Positions 18,079-27,930 are shown, counted from the first letter of the stretch. The stretch: 64,000 nt of DNA from Herbaspirillum sp. LeCh32-8 (GCF_017814915.1 NZ_JAGIPZ010000009.1:62001-126000); one strand, 5' to 3'. Numbers and translations are program-made. Notes: generated from the sequence alone by a model not told the origin.

Positions 18079-18621
18079 ATGAAAAAGCAACTGACCGCAA
18101 TCGCCCTCCTGGCAGCCCTGTTCGCCGTCGCCGGCATCTCGACCGCGCAGGCCGAAACCACTCCGGCCAAGCCGGCCGCCAAGAAGAAGGCCGTCGCCAA
18201 GAAAAAGGCGCCAACCAAAAAGGCGGCAGCCGCCGCAGCAGCGCCGGCCGCCAAGATGCCCTTCTCGTCCGACGCTGAAGACGACGACAGCGAACCCGAA
18301 CTGGGCGGCACCCTGTCAGCCGACTACAGCTGCGAACTGGGCAACAAGCTGACCATCTGGAAGAACGAAGCCGATGACAAGCACATCGCCATCCGCTGGA
18401 ACAAGAAGATCAACCGCCTGACCCGCGTGGACACCACCACCGGCGCCAACCGCTTCGAAAACCGCAAGGTCGGCCTGGTGTGGATCGGCATTCCGGCCAA
18501 GGGCCTGCTGCTGGATTCGAAGAAGGGTCAGCAGTTGGCCAACGAATGCAAGAACGCCGACCAGATCAAGGCGGCCGCAGCGGCAGCTGCACCCGCAGTG
18601 GCGGTTGCACCGAAAAACTGA
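18079..18621 (+). CDS. exported protein with an MliC-like (lysozyme-inhibitor) C-terminal domain
   Basis: 180 residues. A signal peptide covers about 1-25 (KKQLTAIALLAALFAVAGIS, cut after AQA). A Lys/Ala-rich low-complexity stretch follows (about 30-60), then an acidic DAEDDDSEPE. Residues about 82-155 resemble the MliC fold: YSCELGNKLTIWKNEADD, then RVDTTTGANRFENRK and a closing NEC, with two cysteines placed to form the conserved disulfide. MliC proteins block c-type lysozymes in the periplasm. It starts 21 bases after the CitE-like gene without a clear ribosome site. The domain call is by pattern only. Confidence 0.6.
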   Translation: MKKQLTAIALLAALFAVAGISTAQAETTPAKPAAKKKAVAKKKAPTKKAAAAAAAPAAKMPFSSDAEDDDSEPELGGTLSADYSCELGNKLTIWKNEADDKHIAIRWNKKINRLTRVDTTTGANRFENRKVGLVWIGIPAKGLLLDSKKGQQLANECKNADQIKAAAAAAAPAVAVAPKN

Positions 18622-18751
18622 TCGGACTCCTCAAGGAATCCCGCATCAGGACGTAACACAGAATCAGGCAGCACCCAGCAGTTGGAACATTGCAACGCAA
18701 ACCGGATTCGACTAGCTAACATCACTAATTGCCATCTAAGGAGAAGAGGCC

Positions 18752-21463
18752 ATGTCTCGCAACACATTGAACACCCTAAAGGAATTCAAGATTTCCGGTT
18801 CCAAGAAAGGCAAGTTCTACTCCCTGCCCGCGCTGCAAAAGTCGCTGGGTGTGAATATCTCCCGCCTGCCGGTTTCCATCCGCGTGGTGCTGGAATCGGT
18901 TCTGCGTAACTGCGACGGCCAGAAGGTCACCGAAGAACACGTCAAGCAGCTGGCCGGCTGGGGCGCCAAGGCTGCCCGCGTCGACGAAATCCCGTTCGTG
19001 GTGGCGCGCGTGGTGCTGCAGGACTTCACCGGCGTTCCGCTGCTGGCCGACCTGGCCGCCATGCGTAACGTCGCCAGCAAGCTGGGCAAGAACCCCAAGA
19101 ACATCGAACCGCTGGTCCCCGTGGATCTGGTGGTTGACCACTCGGTGCAGATCGACCACTTCCGCGAGAAGAAGGCGCTGGACCTGAACATGAAGCTGGA
19201 ATTCACCCGCAACAATGAACGCTACCAGTTCATGAAGTGGGGCATGCAGGCATTCGACACCTTCGGCGTGGTGCCCCCGGGCTTCGGCATCGTCCACCAG
19301 GTCAACCTGGAATACCTGGCGCGCGGCGTGCACAACAAGACCGGCGTGTACTACCCTGATACCCTGGTGGGCACTGATTCCCACACCACCATGATCAACG
19401 GCATCGGCGTGGTCGGCTGGGGCGTGGGCGGCATCGAGGCGGAAGCCGGCATGCTGGGCCAGCCGGTCTACTTCCTGACCCCGGACGTGGTCGGCGTGAA
19501 CCTGACCGGCGCGCTGCGCGAAGGCGTCACCGCCACCGACCTGGTGCTGACCATCACCGAACTGCTGCGCAAGACCAAGGTCGTGGGCAAGTTCGTCGAA
19601 TTCTTCGGCGAAGGCACCGAGTCGCTGTCGCTGACCGACCGCGCCACCATCGCCAACATGGCTCCGGAATACGGCGCCACCATGGGCTTCTTCCCGGTTG
19701 ACGACGCCACCATCGAGTACTTCAAGGGCACCGGCCGCACCAAGGCCGAGATCGACGCCTTCGAAGCCTACTTCAAGGCGCAGGAACTGTATGGCGTGCC
19801 CAAGGCAGGCCAGATCGACTACACCCAGGAAGTCTCGCTGGACCTGGGCTCGGTCGCCCCGTCGCTGGCCGGTCCGAAGCGTCCGCAAGACCGTATCGAA
19901 ATCGGCAACGTGAAGTCGAACTTCGCCGACCTGTTCACCAAGCCGGTCGCCGAAAACGGCTTCAACAAGAAGGCTGAAGACCTGAACGCGGCCTACAAGA
20001 ACGCCGACGGCGTGGACGTGCACAACGGCGACGTGCTGATCGCCGCCATCACTTCGTGCACCAACACCTCCAACCCGAGCGTGCTGCTGGCCGCCGGCCT
20101 GCTGGCCAAGAAGGCTGTCGAAGCCGGCCTGAAGGTGGCGCCGCACATCAAGACCTCGCTGGCGCCGGGATCGCGCGTGGTGACCAAGTACCTGGAAGCT
20201 GCCGGCCTGCTGCCCTACCTGGAAAAGCTGGGCTTCGGCGTGACCGCCTACGGTTGCACCACCTGCATCGGCAACGCCGGCGACCTGACTCCTGCCATGA
20301 ACGAAGCCATCGTCAAGAACGACGTGGTGGCGGCGGCCGTGCTGTCGGGCAACCGTAACTTTGAAGCGCGTATCCACCCGAACATCCGCGCCAACTTCCT
20401 GGCATCGCCCCCGCTGGTCGTGGCTTACGCCATCGCCGGCAACGTCACCCGCGACCTGATGACCGAACCGGTCGGCAAGGGCAAGGGCGGCAAGGACATC
20501 TACCTGGGCGACATCTGGCCGACCTCGCAAGAGATCGAAAAGCTGCTGAAGTTCGCCATGAACGCCAAGACCTTCAAGGAGAACTACGCCGACGTCAAGG
20601 GCGCTCCGGGCAAGCTGTGGGAAGCCATCAAGGGCGTCGCCAAGGGCGAAGTCTACAACTGGCCTGGTTCCACCTACATCGCCGAGCCGCCGTTCTTCGA
20701 GAACTTCACCGAAGAGCCGAAGATCACCTCGGCCGGCATCACCGGCGCGCGCGCGCTGGGCGTGTTCGGCGACTCGATCACCACCGACCACATCTCCCCG
20801 GCCGGTTCGATCAAGGAATCCAGCCCGGCCGGCAAGTGGCTGCAAGCCAACGGCGTGCTGAAGGCTGACTTCAACTCCTACGGCTCGCGTCGCGGCAACC
20901 ACGAGATCATGATGCGCGGCACCTTCGCCAACGTGCGTATCAAGAACCTGATGATCCCGGCCAAGCCTGACGGCTCGCGCGTGGAAGGCGGCATCACCCT
21001 GCACCAGCCGACCGGCGAAGAAATGTCGATCTACGATGCAGCGATGAAGTACGTTGCAGCGGAAACCCCAACCATGGTGTTCGGCGGCGAAGAGTACGGC
21101 ACCGGCTCCTCGCGTGACTGGGCCGCCAAGGGCACCCAGCTGCTGGGCGTGAAGGCCGTGATCGCTCGTTCCTTCGAGCGTATCCACCGTTCCAACCTGG
21201 TCGGCATGGGCGTGCTGCCCTTGCAGTTCAAGGGCAGCGACAGCGTGCAGTCGCTGGGCATCACCGGCGACGAAACCTTCGACCTGAAGGGCCTGGACGG
21301 CGAAATCAAGCCGCAACAGGACGCCACCCTGGTGATCCACCGCAAGAACGGCGAGACCAAGGAAGTCAAGGTTCTGCTGCGCATCGACACCCCGATCGAA
21401 GTGGACTACTACAAGCATGGCGGCATCCTGCCGTTCGTGCTGCGTCAACTGCTGGCAGCCTAA
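18752..21463 (+). CDS. acnA: aconitate hydratase A
   Basis: 903 residues, matching the AcnA/IRP1 type. The three [4Fe-4S] ligands are Cys436 ([10 protein letters not shown]), Cys502 and Cys505 ([12 protein letters not shown]). Other marks are [21 protein letters not shown] and the C-terminal swivel domain with [16 protein letters not shown] and [15 protein letters not shown]. It isomerises citrate to isocitrate. The ribosome site AAGGAGAAGAGG precedes ATG 18752. Two hairpins follow, the second a clear terminator. Confidence 0.97.
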   Translation: MSRNTLNTLKEFKISGSKKGKFYSLPALQKSLGVNISRLPVSIRVVLESVLRNCDGQKVTEEHVKQLAGWGAKAARVDEIPFVVARVVLQDFTGVPLLADLAAMRNVASKLGKNPKNIEPLVPVDLVVDHSVQIDHFREKKALDLNMKLEFTRNNERYQFMKWGMQAFDTFGVVPPGFGIVHQVNLEYLARGVHNKTGVYYPDTLVGTDSHTTMINGIGVVGWGVGGIEAEAGMLGQPVYFLTPDVVGVNLTGALREGVTATDLVLTITELLRKTKVVGKFVEFFGEGTESLSLTDRATIANMAPEYGATMGFFPVDDATIEYFKGTGRTKAEIDAFEAYFKAQELYGVPKAGQIDYTQEVSLDLGSVAPSLAGPKRPQDRIEIGNVKSNFADLFTKPVAENGFNKKAEDLNAAYKNADGVDVHNGDVLIAAITSCTNTSNPSVLLAAGLLAKKAVEAGLKVAPHIKTSLAPGSRVVTKYLEAAGLLPYLEKLGFGVTAYGCTTCIGNAGDLTPAMNEAIVKNDVVAAAVLSGNRNFEARIHPNIRANFLASPPLVVAYAIAGNVTRDLMTEPVGKGKGGKDIYLGDIWPTSQEIEKLLKFAMNAKTFKENYADVKGAPGKLWEAIKGVAKGEVYNWPGSTYIAEPPFFENFTEEPKITSAGITGARALGVFGDSITTDHISPAGSIKESSPAGKWLQANGVLKADFNSYGSRRGNHEIMMRGTFANVRIKNLMIPAKPDGSRVEGGITLHQPTGEEMSIYDAAMKYVAAETPTMVFGGEEYGTGSSRDWAAKGTQLLGVKAVIARSFERIHRSNLVGMGVLPLQFKGSDSVQSLGITGDETFDLKGLDGEIKPQQDATLVIHRKNGETKEVKVLLRIDTPIEVDYYKHGGILPFVLRQLLAA

Positions 21464-21478
21464 GCAGGTCGACGGGAC

Positions 21479-21536
21479 GGCGATGCCCTGGTGCATCGCC
21501 ATCAATAAAAACGCCGGATTCGTCCGGCGTTTTTTA
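21479..21536 (+). terminator. acnA terminator (tandem hairpins)
   Basis: First hairpin GGCGATGC / GCATCGCC (21479-21500). Second hairpin ACGCCGGA (21511-21518), loop TTCG, TCCGGCGT (21523-21530), flanked by AAAA and TTTTTT. The second has full intrinsic-terminator form. Confidence 0.88.
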
Positions 21537-21654
21537 TTGTCCGCAGCACCGGCAGCGCGCCCGGGAACGCAATTTGCGCGTTGCCGCTTGCACGGCCTGA
21601 ATGTGGCCCCAAATCATCTACAATACAAAGTTTCGTCTATACAGAATCTCATCC

Positions 21655-22899
21655 ATGCGTCGTCCCGCCAAACGTTCTTCTTCCAAGCTTTCTTCCGACA
21701 GCCAGCACCTGGTCACCTTCGCGCAAGCCATCGCGCAGGCCTCCAGCCGGCTTGAGGAGCGGGCCTGGCTCAAGCCGCTGGACACCCTGCTCAACAAGCT
21801 GCTGCGCACCGACCACCAGACGCTGATCGACGCCGCCCTGGACCACCTGTTCAAGGCCGACCTGGACGCTTATGACGTGCTGATCGAGGCGGTCGAAGCC
21901 GGCAGCGAATCGACCACACTGGAGGTCGATGGCGTCGATTACGACGTGCAGTTGCTGGTGCTGCCGGTGCTGGCCTGGACACGTTTCGCCATCGGCTCGG
22001 GCAACATCGCCGGCGACATGCAAAGTGCCGTGGCGGCGCACCTGCACGCCCACGTGCTGGCCAAGGACGCCAAGCTGGCGCTGGCCCCTACCCTGTACGC
22101 CATCGAGCAGCTGCCGCGCTACCACACCGAAGTATTCGCGCTGACCCGCCAGATGGGCCAGGCCGCGTTGAAGAGCGCGCCGGTACAGCTGCGCGGCGAG
22201 CAACAACCGACCGCCGCCTTCCTGGCCGATACCCGTTATGTAATTGCCGCCGTCGCCGTGCCCACCGGCACTGCGTTGTTCCATTGGCAGGAAAGCGAAC
22301 AGCAAAGCCACTTCTCGGCCAATAAGACCGCCGCCTTCGACGCCTGGAAGCAGCAGGTCACCCCGCTCTTCGCGCGCATGCTGCCCGGCTGCAACGTCGA
22401 GCTGCTGCTGCCGCAGGCCTATTACTTCGGCTGCCGCGAGGCTGACAAGCGCATCCGCCCGGCCTCGATCCGCGCGGCGGATTACTTCCTGACGCAGACG
22501 CTGGACATCTCCTCGGCCGAGCTGCACGCCAGCATCGGCGGCTTCTCCGAGGATATCAACGGCCAGGTCGACGAGTATCGAATCGGATTTTCCATCGGCA
22601 ATGACCCGACCGTGGTCTACGGCACGGTGTGGCCGCTGTACGAGCAGGAAAGCGGCGAGGACATGCCCTTGCTGCCGGCCGAGGTGGGCCTGATGGAATC
22701 ACTGCGCCCCAGCCCGCTGCAAGAGATCCTGACGGTGCTGCGCGAGTGCGGCATCGTACACATCAAGCATCATGGCGAACGCTTCACAATGGAGTTTTGC
22801 GACGATTGCGGCGCCCCGCTGTTCCCGGATCGCGAAGGCGAACTGGTGCATGCGGAGATGCCGGAAGATACGCCGCCGGCGGCCGAGCACTTCCACTGA
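21655..22899 (+). CDS. DUF2863 family protein
   Basis: 414 residues from MRRPAKRSSS. This is a betaproteobacterial family without known function. The N-terminal half is Ala/Leu-rich helical (about 20-60 and 110-150); the middle has AAFLADTRYVIAAVAVP and the C-terminal half HASIGGFSEDINGQVDEYR. It ends in a small zinc-ribbon-like patch FCDDCGAPLFPDREGE, with only two cysteines, so metal binding is uncertain. The start at 21655 lacks a strong ribosome site; an 18-residue extension is possible. It is a single-gene unit with its own terminator. Confidence 0.75.
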   Translation: MRRPAKRSSSKLSSDSQHLVTFAQAIAQASSRLEERAWLKPLDTLLNKLLRTDHQTLIDAALDHLFKADLDAYDVLIEAVEAGSESTTLEVDGVDYDVQLLVLPVLAWTRFAIGSGNIAGDMQSAVAAHLHAHVLAKDAKLALAPTLYAIEQLPRYHTEVFALTRQMGQAALKSAPVQLRGEQQPTAAFLADTRYVIAAVAVPTGTALFHWQESEQQSHFSANKTAAFDAWKQQVTPLFARMLPGCNVELLLPQAYYFGCREADKRIRPASIRAADYFLTQTLDISSAELHASIGGFSEDINGQVDEYRIGFSIGNDPTVVYGTVWPLYEQESGEDMPLLPAEVGLMESLRPSPLQEILTVLRECGIVHIKHHGERFTMEFCDDCGAPLFPDREGELVHAEMPEDTPPAAEHFH

Positions 22900-22911
22900 T
22901 GGACAAACGCA

Positions 22912-22936
22912 AACCCGGCCCCGGCCGGGTTTTCTT
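22912..22936 (+). terminator. terminator of the DUF2863 gene
   Basis: AACCCGGCC (22912-22920) and GGCCGGGTT (22923-22931) form a 9-bp stem with a very short loop, followed by TTCTTC. It lies 12 bases past the stop codon. Confidence 0.65.
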
Positions 22937-23011
22937 CATCGGGCGCGGACATGCTGATCGTGAAGCACGCAGGGTGACAATCGCGGTGCCACTCAAAATA
23001 CGCAAGACAAT

Positions 23012-23046
23012 AAAAAAGGCATCTGCCGCACGGCAGATGCCTTTTT
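23012..23046 (-). terminator. terminator of the mot-che operon
   Basis: GGCATCTGCCG (23018-23028) and CGGCAGATGCC (23031-23041) form a perfect 11-bp stem with A6 on the left and T5 on the right. It terminates cheW on the minus strand and also backs up the convergent DUF2863 gene. Confidence 0.88.
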
Positions 23047-23163
23047 CTTTTCTGTATCGGGCGCCGGCGTCGAGGCTCCTGCACCCGTTTCCCGAATAAG
23101 GCGGTAACGCCCCATCCGGCCTTCGTCTCCTCCGAATCCGGAGTACTTAAGGCCGTGCGTCGA

Positions 23164-23670
23164 TCAGGCGGCCAGCTTTTCGATCAGGCCCATCTCGGCG
23201 CTGGACATCAGCTTGTCGATGTCCACCAGGATCAGCATGCGCTGTTCCAGGGTGCCCAGACCGATCAGGTAGTCGGAATCGAACGTGGTGCCCATTTCCG
23301 GGGCCGGCTTGATCTGCTCCTGGGTCAGGGTGATCACGTCAGACACGCTGTCGACCACCATGCCGACCACGCGGCCGCCGATGTTCAGGATGATGACCAC
23401 GGTGAACTGGTCATAGGTCGGCTCGCCTAGCTGGAACTTGATGCGCATGTCGACGATCGGCACGATGATGCCGCGCAGGTTGACCACGCCCTTGATGAAG
23501 TCCGGGGAATTGGCGATACGGGTCACGGCTTCATAGCCGCGGATTTCCTGAACTTTCAGAATATCGATGCCGTATTCTTCCTTGCCCAGAGTGAAGGCAA
23601 GGAATTCATTCCCGTTGCTGTCGGCTTTTTCGCCGAAGCCGGACAGATTCTTGGTTGCAGTGTCAGACAT
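23164..23670 (-). CDS. cheW: chemotaxis coupling protein CheW
   Basis: 168 residues forming one CheW domain: [48 protein letters not shown] and [12 protein letters not shown] are the classical blocks. It links receptors to CheA at the membrane array. It follows cheA by 18 bases with the ribosome site AGAGGGCC and is last in the operon before the terminator. Confidence 0.96.
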   Translation of the reverse strand: MSDTATKNLSGFGEKADSNGNEFLAFTLGKEEYGIDILKVQEIRGYEAVTRIANSPDFIKGVVNLRGIIVPIVDMRIKFQLGEPTYDQFTVVIILNIGGRVVGMVVDSVSDVITLTQEQIKPAPEMGTTFDSDYLIGLGTLEQRMLILVDIDKLMSSAEMGLIEKLAA

Positions 23671-23688
23671 GTTGAGGCCCTCTAAAAA

Positions 23689-25851
23689 TCAGGAAAATAC
23701 AGATTCGTCGTTCAATTGGCGGCTGGATCGCAGCAAGGCTGCCACATCGACAATCAGGGCAACGCCGCCGTCACCCAGAATGGTAGCACCTGAAATGCCG
23801 GCTACCTTGCGATAATTCGATTCAAGATTCTTGACGACGATCTGTTGCTGGCCGATCAAGTCGTCCACGAACAGCGCCGCCTTCTTGCCATCGGACTCCA
23901 GGATCACCACCAGCCCCTGGGACGGATCGGTGAAGGAAGGCACGATGTTGAAAATCTGATAAAGCGGTATCAACGGCAGGTATTCGCCACGAACGCGCAG
24001 CACTTGGCCTTGCCCACTGATTTCCTTGATATCTTGCGCTATCGGCTGCAAAGATTCAACTACATATCCCAGCGGCAATATATAAACTTCTTCGCCGATG
24101 CGAATCGACATGCCGTCCAGGATCGCCAGGGTCAGCGGCAGCGAGATCGAAATCGTGGTGCCGAAGCCCTTGCTGGAGCGGATATCGACCGCGCCGCCCA
24201 TGGCCAGAATGTTGCGTTTGACCACATCCATGCCCACGCCGCGACCCGACACGTCGGTCACTTGCTCGGCAGTCGAGAAGCCGGGCTCGAAGATCAGTTG
24301 CCACACATCCGCATCGGTAATGTTGTCCGATACCGGCATGCCCTGCGACTTGGCCTTGGCCAGGATCTTGTCGCGGTTCAGGCCGCCGCCGTCGTCGGAG
24401 ACCTCGATGATGATATTGCCGCCCTGATGCTCGGCTGACAGCGACAGTGTGCCGGCCTCGCTCTTACCGGCCTCGCGGCGGGCGTCGGGCAGTTCGATGC
24501 CGTGGTCGATGCTGTTGCGCACCAGGTGGGTCAGCGGATCGACGATGCGCTCAATCAGGCCCTTGTCCAGCTCGGTAGCGGCGCCGTGGGTCACGAACTC
24601 GACCTGCTTGCCCAGCTTGTGCGCCAGGTCGCGCACCATGCGTGGGAAGCGCGAGAACACGTAATCCATCGGCATCATGCGGATTGACATTACCGATTCC
24701 TGCAAGTCGCGCGTGTTGCGGCTCAACTGGCTGACGCTGTTCAACAGATGTTCGTGCGTCATCGGGTCAAGCTTGCCGACGCGCTGCTCGATCATGGCCT
24801 GGGTGATCACCAGCTCGCCCACCAGGTTGATCAACTGGTCGACCTTCTCGACGCTGACGCGGATGGACGAGGACTCGTGGCCGGCTGCCGCGCCGCCGCC
24901 CTTGGCGGCCTTCTTCTCGGCCGCAACGTGCTCGGTGACCGGCAGCGGCGCTTCGTCCGGATGTCCTTCGGTGTCCACCTCGGCCTTCTTGGCCGTGATG
25001 TCCAGCGGCACGAAGGGAGCGAAGAAGCCGTAGCCCTGCTCGCGCTCCTTGTCTTCGATTGCGGTGTGATTGTCAAAGAATCCGTAACCCTGGGCGCGCT
25101 CGCGATCTTCCTGGGTGGTGAAATTATCGAAGAAGCCGTAGCCCTGCTCCTCTTCCTTGGAGCGCGTCGGCTCGACCGCCTGCGAAATCTTCAGGTCGGC
25201 CACGTTGACGATGAAGGCGAAGATCGCGACCACGTCATCGATAGGCTCGGCGGTGTCGAGGATGAAGACCCAGCGGCCTTCGGGCGACTTGGATTTCTCG
25301 ATCTTGCCCAGCATCGACAGTTCGTCGGCCAGGGCTTCGGCATCCTTGTCGGTGATGACCGGCATGTCGATGCGGTAGCGGCGCACGCCGCCTGGACCCA
25401 CCAGAGCGCCCGCCGGTTGTGCGGTATCGGCGGCCGATGCGGCCTTGGCCGGAGCCGTGGCCTTGCCCTCGGACAGTTGCTGCAGCAGCATGCGCACGTC
25501 GGCGACCGCTTCCTGGTCGACTTCGGCGCCATGCTTGTGGCCGTCCAGCATGGACTTGAGTACATCCTTGGCTGCCAGGAAGGCATCGACATGCTCGGCG
25601 GTCAGCGCCATCTGGCCCTGACGGATGCGGTCCAGCAGCGACTCCAGCACGTGGGTCACGCCGGCAATATCAGAAAGCCCGAAGGTGGAAGAGCCGCCCT
25701 TGATCGAATGGGCTGCGCGGAAAATCGCGTTCAGATCCTCAGGATCCGGCGAGGCCACATTGACGGCCAACAACAGCTTTTCCATCTCGGCAAGCCCCTC
25801 CTCGGCCTCGTCGAAAAAGACCTGGAAAAACTGGCTCATATCAATGCTCAT
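23689..25851 (-). CDS. cheA: chemotaxis histidine kinase CheA with a triple QGYGFF repeat in its linker
   Basis: 720 residues. The HPt (P1) has AHSIKGGSSTFG with phospho-acceptor His48. A P2-like module spans about 155-225 (RRYRIDMPVITDKDAEAL). The linker at 235-278 repeats QGYGFF three times, twice as QGYGFFDN. Dimerisation (about 330-400) and ATPase follow: N box HLVRNSIDHGIE (442-453), DDGGG (486-490), GRGVGMDV (536-543). A CheW-like P5 domain (about 575-720) ends it. It phosphorylates the neighbouring CheY. The start at 25851 has GGAG upstream; a second Met at residue 5 is possible. Confidence 0.97.
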   Translation of the reverse strand: MSIDMSQFFQVFFDEAEEGLAEMEKLLLAVNVASPDPEDLNAIFRAAHSIKGGSSTFGLSDIAGVTHVLESLLDRIRQGQMALTAEHVDAFLAAKDVLKSMLDGHKHGAEVDQEAVADVRMLLQQLSEGKATAPAKAASAADTAQPAGALVGPGGVRRYRIDMPVITDKDAEALADELSMLGKIEKSKSPEGRWVFILDTAEPIDDVVAIFAFIVNVADLKISQAVEPTRSKEEEQGYGFFDNFTTQEDRERAQGYGFFDNHTAIEDKEREQGYGFFAPFVPLDITAKKAEVDTEGHPDEAPLPVTEHVAAEKKAAKGGGAAAGHESSSIRVSVEKVDQLINLVGELVITQAMIEQRVGKLDPMTHEHLLNSVSQLSRNTRDLQESVMSIRMMPMDYVFSRFPRMVRDLAHKLGKQVEFVTHGAATELDKGLIERIVDPLTHLVRNSIDHGIELPDARREAGKSEAGTLSLSAEHQGGNIIIEVSDDGGGLNRDKILAKAKSQGMPVSDNITDADVWQLIFEPGFSTAEQVTDVSGRGVGMDVVKRNILAMGGAVDIRSSKGFGTTISISLPLTLAILDGMSIRIGEEVYILPLGYVVESLQPIAQDIKEISGQGQVLRVRGEYLPLIPLYQIFNIVPSFTDPSQGLVVILESDGKKAALFVDDLIGQQQIVVKNLESNYRKVAGISGATILGDGGVALIVDVAALLRSSRQLNDESVFS

Positions 25852-25901
25852 GCCTGGGCTCCGTCATGAATGCGGTACGTGTCGTCGTTGTTATTGGAGG
25901 A

Positions 25902-26267
25902 TCAGCCGATCACTTTCTTGACGACTTCGGTCAGGCGTTGCGGGTCGAATGGCTTGACCAGCCAGCCATTGGCGCCGGCGGCCTTGCCCTTTGCTTTCAT
26001 CTCGTCGCTGAATTCGGTGGTGAGCATCAGGATGGGCACACGTGCGTAGCTGGTCAGCTCGCGCAGGGAGCGAATCAGCGTCAGGCCGTCCATGCGCGGC
26101 ATGTTCTGGTCGGTCAGCACGAGGTCGAAAGTCTGCAGCTTCGCCTTCTCCAGCGCGTCCACGCCGTCGACCGCTTCAGTGACGTTGTAACCCGCAGCCT
26201 TCAGACTGAATACCACCATCTGACGCAAAGATCCGGAATCATCTACTGCGAGAATCGTTTTGGACAT
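25902..26267 (-). CDS. cheY: chemotaxis response regulator CheY
   Basis: 121 residues, a stand-alone receiver: acid pocket Asp9/Asp10 (AVDDSG), phospho-acceptor Asp53 (LTDQNMPRMDG), Thr83/84 (MLTTE) and Lys105 (LVKPFD). The ribosome site AGGGAG before MSKTILAVDD fixes the start at 26267. The sequence is of the type found beside CheA in betaproteobacterial flagellar operons and should act on the motor switch, with CheA as donor. Confidence 0.93.
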   Translation of the reverse strand: MSKTILAVDDSGSLRQMVVFSLKAAGYNVTEAVDGVDALEKAKLQTFDLVLTDQNMPRMDGLTLIRSLRELTSYARVPILMLTTEFSDEMKAKGKAAGANGWLVKPFDPQRLTEVVKKVIG

Positions 26268-26395
26268 TGTTACTCCCTGTTTCTTCAATAAGGCATCAAT
26301 CGCAATGCCGGATTATGCCGTACCATCGCCATCAATCGCACTGTCCCGGCAAGACCGGGATGACCTAGTTCAATCTTGTTGCACTCCGCACCGCG

Positions 26396-26950
26396 CTAGA
26401 ACAGCTCGATGTCGCCGCTTTCCATCCGAGTCTGGCGCACCGCTTTCCACAGGCCGTTGTCCAGCACGGTCAGGCGCTCTTCGATGGCCTTGACGGTATC
26501 GGCCAGCAAAGCCTCCAGCTCCTCATCGGTCTGGCCCTGCTCCGGCAGGATTTCAAAGCTGTTGGCACTGAGCACGCCCAGCGCTTCACGCAGGCCGATC
26601 ACGCGACGCACGATACGCTCGAGCAGCTGGCTGGTCATGTCCTGGAACTGCAGCCCGGTCACGGCAGCGTTGACGTGGTGACTGACTTCCCCCTGCGTTT
26701 CCTTGAGCCTGGCGATGCTGTCGGCGGTAAGCTCCCCTTGCCCGCTCATCAGCTCGCCGAGAATTTCCTGCTGCGCCTGAACCGACCGATGCAGGTCCAT
26801 GAAGCTGTTGCCCAGCTTGCCAATGGCCTCGCCCAGCAGGATGTTGGTCTGGACCAGGTCCGACTCCACTTCCGTCAGTTGGCGGCTGCCGCCGCTTGCC
26901 GTGTCGAGCAGCAAGCGCTTCAACTCATGCAGCATAGTCTTGGTCGGCAT
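26396..26950 (-). CDS. CheZ-like protein phosphatase of CheY (divergent)
   Basis: 184 all-helical residues. The stretch GLQFQDMTSQLLERI (about 99-113) matches the CheZ active-site helix (FQDLTGQ in E. coli), keeping Asp104 and Gln108 in the D-x3-Q spacing that supplies the catalytic amide. The C-terminus ends ESGDIELF, a place where CheZ carries its CheY-binding peptide, though the peptide itself differs. It is shorter than E. coli CheZ (214). It lies directly before cheY, as cheZ often does. The GAGAG site before ATG 26950 sets the start. Overall similarity looks low, so the identity rests on the motif and position. Confidence 0.65.
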   Translation of the reverse strand: MPTKTMLHELKRLLLDTASGGSRQLTEVESDLVQTNILLGEAIGKLGNSFMDLHRSVQAQQEILGELMSGQGELTADSIARLKETQGEVSHHVNAAVTGLQFQDMTSQLLERIVRRVIGLREALGVLSANSFEILPEQGQTDEELEALLADTVKAIEERLTVLDNGLWKAVRQTRMESGDIELF

Positions 26951-26991
26951 ATCCGGCTCTCTTCCCCTGAACAATTAAAACAACGACTGCT

Positions 26992-27930
26992 TCAATTCTT
27001 GGCCGGTACGCTCAGGCCATCCTGCACGTCGCCATCGGTGGCATCGGTCGGGACGTTGAGCGAGCCGCTATCTTTTTCCACCAGCTCCTCGGCCTTCTTG
27101 TTCATCACGATGATGCTGATACGGCGGTTGATGGGGTTGAACGGATCTTCCTTGTCCAGCAGCACGGCGGACGACAGGCCCACCACGCGCAGCACCTTGG
27201 ACTCGTCCATGCCGCCCAGGATCAGCTCACGGCGCGACGCGTTGGCGCGGTCGGCGGACAGTTCCCAGTTGCTGTAGCCCTTCTCGCCGCTCGAATAGGG
27301 CGTAGCGTCGGTGTGGCCGGACAGGCTGATCTTGTTGGGCACGTCGTTGAGCGTGCGGCCGATCTCATGCAGGATGTCCTTGGTATAGGGCTGCAGCTGC
27401 GCGCTGGCCAGCGAGAACATCGGACGATTCTTCTCGTCGACGATCTGGATACGCAGGCCTTCGGAGGTGATGTCAATGAGCAGCTGGTTCTTGAACTGCT
27501 TCAGGGTCGGATTGGAATCGATGGCCTTTTCGATGCGCTGCTTCAAGTCTTCCAGGCGTGCGCGTTCTGCGCGCTCCAGCTCCTGCTGGGCCTGCTTGAG
27601 CGTCTGCTTGCGGGTGACGGTGTCGTTTTCGCCCTTGCGCAGCTGGCCGTCCTGACGGGTCAGGTCCTTGCCGCCGCCGGGAATCACGGTGTTGGCGTCG
27701 CCGCTGCCGGAACCACCGGCCATGGCGACCTTCAACGGAGTCTTGAAATATTCCGCGATGCCGTTGAGGTCGCCCTTGGCGGTCGAACCCAGCAGCCACA
27801 TCAGCAGGAAGAACGCCATCATCGCGGTCACGAAGTCGGCGTATGCGATCTTCCAGGCGCCGCCGTGGTGACCGCCGCCGCCCTTCTTGATCCGCTTTAC
27901 GATGATGGGCCGTAGCCCTTCGTCGGCCAT
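26992..27930 (-). CDS. motB: flagellar motor stator protein MotB
   Basis: 312 residues. A basic N-terminus (KRIKKGGGGHHGG) precedes the single membrane helix at about 27-48 with Asp32, the proton-carrying residue (YADFVTAMMAFF). An OmpA-like peptidoglycan-binding domain follows (about 165-280), with SLSGHTDATPY and NWELSADRA. It pairs with MotA to form the proton-driven stator. It lies 59 bases after motA. Confidence 0.96.
   Translation of the reverse strand: MADEGLRPIIVKRIKKGGGGHHGGAWKIAYADFVTAMMAFFLLMWLLGSTAKGDLNGIAEYFKTPLKVAMAGGSGSGDANTVIPGGGKDLTRQDGQLRKGENDTVTRKQTLKQAQQELERAERARLEDLKQRIEKAIDSNPTLKQFKNQLLIDITSEGLRIQIVDEKNRPMFSLASAQLQPYTKDILHEIGRTLNDVPNKISLSGHTDATPYSSGEKGYSNWELSADRANASRRELILGGMDESKVLRVVGLSSAVLLDKEDPFNPINRRISIIVMNKKAEELVEKDSGSLNVPTDATDGDVQDGLSVPAKN

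Noticed and set aside
18776-21505. A 909-residue minus-strand frame opposite acnA
   Set aside because: A reading shadow of acnA, rich in His, Val, Gly and Leu as expected from antisense of its codons.
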